From: an uncultured Clostridia bacterium
GTDB lineage: Bacteria; Bacillota; Clostridia; Oscillospirales; Acutalibacteraceae
DNA length: 9,867 nt
Reading direction: 5' to 3'
Assembly: GCA_947165115.1 (NCBI GenBank)
Contig: CAMUZD010000036.1
Location: 1-9,867, forward strand
Every line of letters starts with the position of its first letter. Position 1 is the stretch's first letter. Of this stretch, positions 7,763 to 9,867 are shown piece by piece. The notes beneath the pieces were generated by a model. That model did not search any database. It was not told the DNA's origin and saw only the letters and a program-made list of their open reading frames with translations. A program made the translations under genes and the position numbers.

Positions 7763-7791
7763 AATATACCATATATTGATATTTCAGTCAA
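7763..7791 (-). promoter_or_regulatory. Sigma-A-type promoter for the glycerophosphotransferase-like gene
   Basis: Read on the minus strand, -35 TTGACT (7791-7786) and -10 TATATT (7768-7763) are 17 bases apart. Each hexamer matches consensus at five of six positions. Predicted transcription start is near 7756, leaving a leader of about 35 bases. Confidence 0.72.
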
Positions 7792-7806
7792 TAAAAATTA
7801 TATTTG

Positions 7807-7825
7807 GTATTGTTAAATTCAATAC
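7807..7825. repeat. Inverted repeat, possible operator
   Basis: GTATTG (7807-7812) and CAATAC (7820-7825) form perfect 6-base arms around a 7-base AT centre. The repeat covers the -35 box and part of the spacer of the rightward promoter, where a repressor would block polymerase. The region is very AT-rich, so chance is possible and no regulator is identified. Confidence 0.35.
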
Positions 7826-7838
7826 AATATGATATTAT
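7810..7838 (+). promoter_or_regulatory. Sigma-A-type promoter for the HerA-like ATPase gene
   Basis: -35 TTGTTA (7810-7815) and -10 TATTAT (7833-7838) have a 17-base spacer; they match consensus at four and five of six positions. Predicted start is near 7845, about 27 bases before the ATG. A nearby TACAAT (7823-7828) is an alternative -10 but lacks a good -35 partner. Confidence 0.58.
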
Positions 7839-7856
7839 TAAACTGAAAATATAATC

Positions 7857-7862
7857 GGGAGG
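7857..7862 (+). promoter_or_regulatory. Shine-Dalgarno site deciding the HerA-like gene start
   Basis: GGGAGG abuts an in-frame ATG at 7863 with no spacer, which is too close to serve it. The next in-frame ATG at 7872 is 9 bases away, which is usable, so that start is preferred. Confidence 0.7.
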
Positions 7863-7871
7863 ATGTATTCA

Positions 7872-9551
7872 ATGTTAAAAGACGGCAAAATCTGGATGGC
7901 GAAATCCGACAAAGAGCTTTATATTATTCCCAAAATGGCAAACAGGCACGGTCTGATTGCCGGCGCAACAGGCACTGGCAAAACCATAACAATGAAGGTT
8001 ATGGCTGAGTCCTTTTCTGATATGGGAGTTCCCGTATTTTTCAGTGATGTCAAAGGCGACCTCAGCGGTATGTGCGAACCCGGCGCGGATAACGAAAATA
8101 TGCAGAAACGCATTACTTACTTCGGCATAGATAACTTCACTTATAAATCGTATCCTGCCAGATTCTGGGATATATTCGGCGAAAACGGTCATCCTGTCAG
8201 AGTAACCATTTCCGATATGGGACCGACCTTGCTCTCGAGACTACTTTCTCTTACCGATGTTCAGGAGGGCGTTCTCAATATAGTTTTCAAAGCTGCTGAT
8301 GATAACGGTCTGCTCCTTCTTGATCTTAAGGATCTCAGAGCCATGCTTCAGTATGTTGGTGACAACAGGCAGGAATATACCCTTGAATACGGCAATGTTA
8401 CTTCTCAGAGCATAGGCGCTATTCAGAGAGCGCTTCTCAAATTTGAGGATGAAGGCGGAAATATTTTCTTCGGCGAGCCCGATCTTGATATAAGAGACTG
8501 GATGCGCACAGATTTTGACGGCAGTGGATATATTAATATTCTTTCGAGCAACAGGCTTATTCAGAGCCCGACTGTTTATGCAACTTTCCTTCTCTGGATG
8601 ATAACAGAACTGTTTGAAAAGCTTCCTGAGGTTGGCGACCTTGATAAACCCAGAATGATATTCTTCTTTGATGAAGCTCATCTGCTTTTCGCTGATGCGC
8701 CTAAGGCAATGGTCCAGAAGATTGTCCAGGTTGTAAAACTCATCCGCTCCAAAGGCGTAGGTATATATTTTGTTACTCAGTCTCCATCAGATATTCCCGA
8801 TGAGGTTCTGGCTCAGCTCTCCAACAGAATTCAGCACGGCCTCAGAGCATATACTCCGGCTGAAATGAAGGCAATAAGAGCTGCAGCTCAGTCATTCCGC
8901 GCTAATCCTGCGTTTGATTCCGAAGAAGCACTTAAAGAAATCGGAACCGGCGAAGCACTTGTCAGTTTCCTTGATGAAGATGGAATTCCCACAATAGTTG
9001 AAAAAGCAAAGATACTTCCTCCTCAGAGCCTTATGGGACCTGCAGACAGTTCAAAGGTATGCTCGTTGATTTCGGCTGACGAATTTGAACTTAAATATCG
9101 CGAAAATGTTGACAGAGAATCGGCCTTTGAAATAATTCAGAAGGCAAGAGAAAAGCTTGAGGAAGAGGCTGCAGCTCAGGCTGAGGAAGAAGCAAGAATC
9201 AAAGCGGAGCAGCAGGCTGCCAAGGATGCTGAAAAGGCGGAAAAGGAAGCGGCTAAAAAAGAAAAAGAAGAGGCAAGGGCTGCAAAAGAAGCAGAGAAAG
9301 CGGCCGCAAAAGCCGAAAAAGAGGCAAACAAAAAGAAGGATGCAGTTTCAAAGGCAGCTCAAAGAGCGGTTTCAAATGCGGCTTCATCCGTTGCAAGAAG
9401 CGTCAGCACCAATGCTATTAATTCGGTTCTTGGCGGCAAGACCACCAGCGGAAAGACAATTGCCAAGCGCGCGGCTACGAACGCTCTCAGCTCGGTTATG
9501 AGATCGGGAACGAACTCCATTCTGAGAGGCATCTTCGGCAATAAGAAATAA
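7872..9551 (+). CDS. HerA-like P-loop ATPase (DUF853 / YjgR-type) with coiled-coil and repeat tail
   Basis: The 559-residue protein resembles DUF853, a family of HerA/FtsK-type motor ATPases of unknown cellular role. Walker A GATGTGKT lies at 31-38, where the family places it. Walker B is IFFFDEAH (263-270). A sensor-like VTQSPSDIP (TQSP at 302-305) and NRIQHGLRA (318-326, candidate arginine-finger region) follow. Residues about 417-492 are a long Ala/Glu/Lys-rich stretch that should form a continuous coiled coil. The tail 493-559 is Ser/Ala/Gly-rich with four copies of a (S/T)N(A/S)-type decapeptide. It is somewhat longer than the roughly 500-residue E. coli relative, the extra length being in the coiled coil. 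No NurA nuclease gene is adjacent, unlike archaeal HerA. It has its own promoter and terminator and is transcribed away from the glycerophosphotransferase gene. The fold is certain; the function is not known. Confidence 0.9.
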   Translation: MLKDGKIWMAKSDKELYIIPKMANRHGLIAGATGTGKTITMKVMAESFSDMGVPVFFSDVKGDLSGMCEPGADNENMQKRITYFGIDNFTYKSYPARFWDIFGENGHPVRVTISDMGPTLLSRLLSLTDVQEGVLNIVFKAADDNGLLLLDLKDLRAMLQYVGDNRQEYTLEYGNVTSQSIGAIQRALLKFEDEGGNIFFGEPDLDIRDWMRTDFDGSGYINILSSNRLIQSPTVYATFLLWMITELFEKLPEVGDLDKPRMIFFFDEAHLLFADAPKAMVQKIVQVVKLIRSKGVGIYFVTQSPSDIPDEVLAQLSNRIQHGLRAYTPAEMKAIRAAAQSFRANPAFDSEEALKEIGTGEALVSFLDEDGIPTIVEKAKILPPQSLMGPADSSKVCSLISADEFELKYRENVDRESAFEIIQKAREKLEEEAAAQAEEEARIKAEQQAAKDAEKAEKEAAKKEKEEARAAKEAEKAAAKAEKEANKKKDAVSKAAQRAVSNAASSVARSVSTNAINSVLGGKTTSGKTIAKRAATNALSSVMRSGTNSILRGIFGNKK

Positions 9552-9558
9552 TTGATAA

Positions 9559-9588
9559 AACCCGCATGGCTTTGAAACCGTGCGGGTT
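9559..9588. terminator. Bidirectional intrinsic terminator between the HerA-like and DUF1015 genes
   Basis: An 11-bp stem (9559-9569 with 9578-9588, one T-G wobble) encloses an 8-base loop. It starts 8 bases after the plus-strand stop. On the minus strand the stem runs into GGGTTTTATC, with a short U-tract; on the plus strand the tail is CTGCTTTAT. It ends 5 bases before the minus-strand stop codon at 9594-9596, so it serves both genes. Confidence 0.82.
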
Positions 9589-9593
9589 CTGCT

Positions 9594-9866
9594 TTATGAT
9601 AGTTTATGAATGAATAATCCGCTGAGCAGTTTAGGCTCGAACCATGTTGACTTCGGAGGCATTATCTCGCCAGCATCTGCGATATTCATAAGCTCATCAA
9701 GAGTAGTCGGATACATGGCAAACGCCATATTCATATCTGTTTTGGTTCGCATTTCGAGCTCTCTCAGGCCGCGTATGCCGCCTACAAAATCGATTCTTTC
9801 ATCGGTTGTGGGATCTTTTATTCGGAGAGTAGGAGCAAGAGGAATGTTGTGTATAATCGATACGTA
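9594..9866 (-). CDS. DUF1015 family protein, C-terminal end (5'-partial at window edge)
   Basis: The minus strand is open from the right edge to a TAA at 9594-9596, giving the last 90 residues of a protein that starts outside the window. The segment contains DERIDFVGGIRG (residues 22-33 of the fragment), FAMYPTTLDELM (49-60) and the ending GEIMPPKSTWFEPKLLSG (66-83) followed by LFIHKLS. The MPPKSTWFEPKL block just before the C terminus is the recognisable signature of the DUF1015 family, whose full-length members are about 400 residues. No biochemical role is established for the family that I can state with confidence. The stop is followed after 5 bases by the shared terminator hairpin. No start codon inside the window would yield a sensible protein. 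Confidence 0.85.
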   Translation of the reverse strand, partial: YVSIIHNIPLAPTLRIKDPTTDERIDFVGGIRGLRELEMRTKTDMNMAFAMYPTTLDELMNIADAGEIMPPKSTWFEPKLLSGLFIHKLS

Positions 9867-9867
9867 C

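Noticed and set aside
7741..7862. Small RNA or riboswitch in the divergent intergenic region
   Set aside because: The sequence is AT-rich with no stable long stem or conserved aptamer-like core, and both promoters leave leaders of about 35 bases or less.
8241..8681. Reverse-strand reading frame opposite the HerA-like gene
   Set aside because: Antisense to an intact ATPase gene with clear motifs on the other strand and no start signals.
9160..9350. Possible tandem DNA repeat in the HerA-like gene
   Set aside because: The similarity is low-complexity GAA/GCA/AAA codon use for an Ala/Glu/Lys coiled coil; no exact repeat unit was found.
9157..9501. Arg/Lys-rich small protein in another frame of the HerA-like gene tail
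   Set aside because: It is the shifted reading of GAA/AAG/GCA-rich coiled-coil codons, which gives Lys/Arg runs automatically.
9603..9620. Possible ARG box (TTTATGAATGAATAATC-like)
   Set aside because: It lies inside the DUF1015 coding end, lacks symmetry over the full 18 bases, and is not near a promoter.

Overview
The window looks like a chromosomal segment from a low-to-moderate-GC Gram-positive bacterium, most likely a member of the Clostridia (Oscillospirales-like, possibly uncultured). Three things point there. The gene order dxs-tlyA-nadK-argR-recN is a conserved Firmicutes block, the ribosome binding sites are strong AGGAGGTGAT-type sites, and the protein sequences have a clostridial character. 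This placement is inference from gene order and style, not from a database comparison.

Layout. Positions 2-5814 (+) form one tightly packed operon that enters from the left edge. It holds the C-terminal two thirds of dxs (isoprenoid precursor synthesis), tlyA (rRNA 2'-O-methyltransferase), nadK (NAD kinase), argR (arginine repressor), recN (DNA break repair ATPase) and a sugar-phosphate isomerase/epimerase-like TIM-barrel gene. Junctions are overlaps or gaps of about 11 bases or less. No promoter for this block is visible, so it must lie upstream. A strong hairpin (5819-5843) sits in the 32-base gap before a convergent gene and can terminate transcription from both sides.

Positions 5847-7721 (-) carry a single gene for a CDP-glycerol glycerophosphotransferase-family protein (teichoic-acid-type cell-envelope polymer synthesis) with a hydrophobic segment between its N-terminal domain and its GT-B domain. 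A 141-base AT-rich divergent control region (7722-7862) follows. It has a good sigma-A-type promoter in each direction and a small inverted repeat over the rightward -35 box.

Positions 7872-9551 (+) encode a HerA-like (DUF853/YjgR-type) P-loop ATPase with a long charged coiled coil and a repetitive C-terminal tail. A second bidirectional hairpin (9559-9588) separates it from the 3' end of a convergent DUF1015 gene (9594-9866, -), which runs off the right edge.

The left block is housekeeping and was probably inherited as a unit. The two genes to its right each appear to be monocistronic and are bounded by shared terminators. No mobile elements, CRISPR arrays, tRNAs or rRNAs were seen. No clear new defence or biosynthetic system is present. 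The points most worth a second look are the TIM-barrel gene translationally coupled to recN where spoIVB-spo0A often lie in relatives, the repeat-bearing tail of the HerA-like ATPase, and the unusual membrane layout of the glycerophosphotransferase-like protein.
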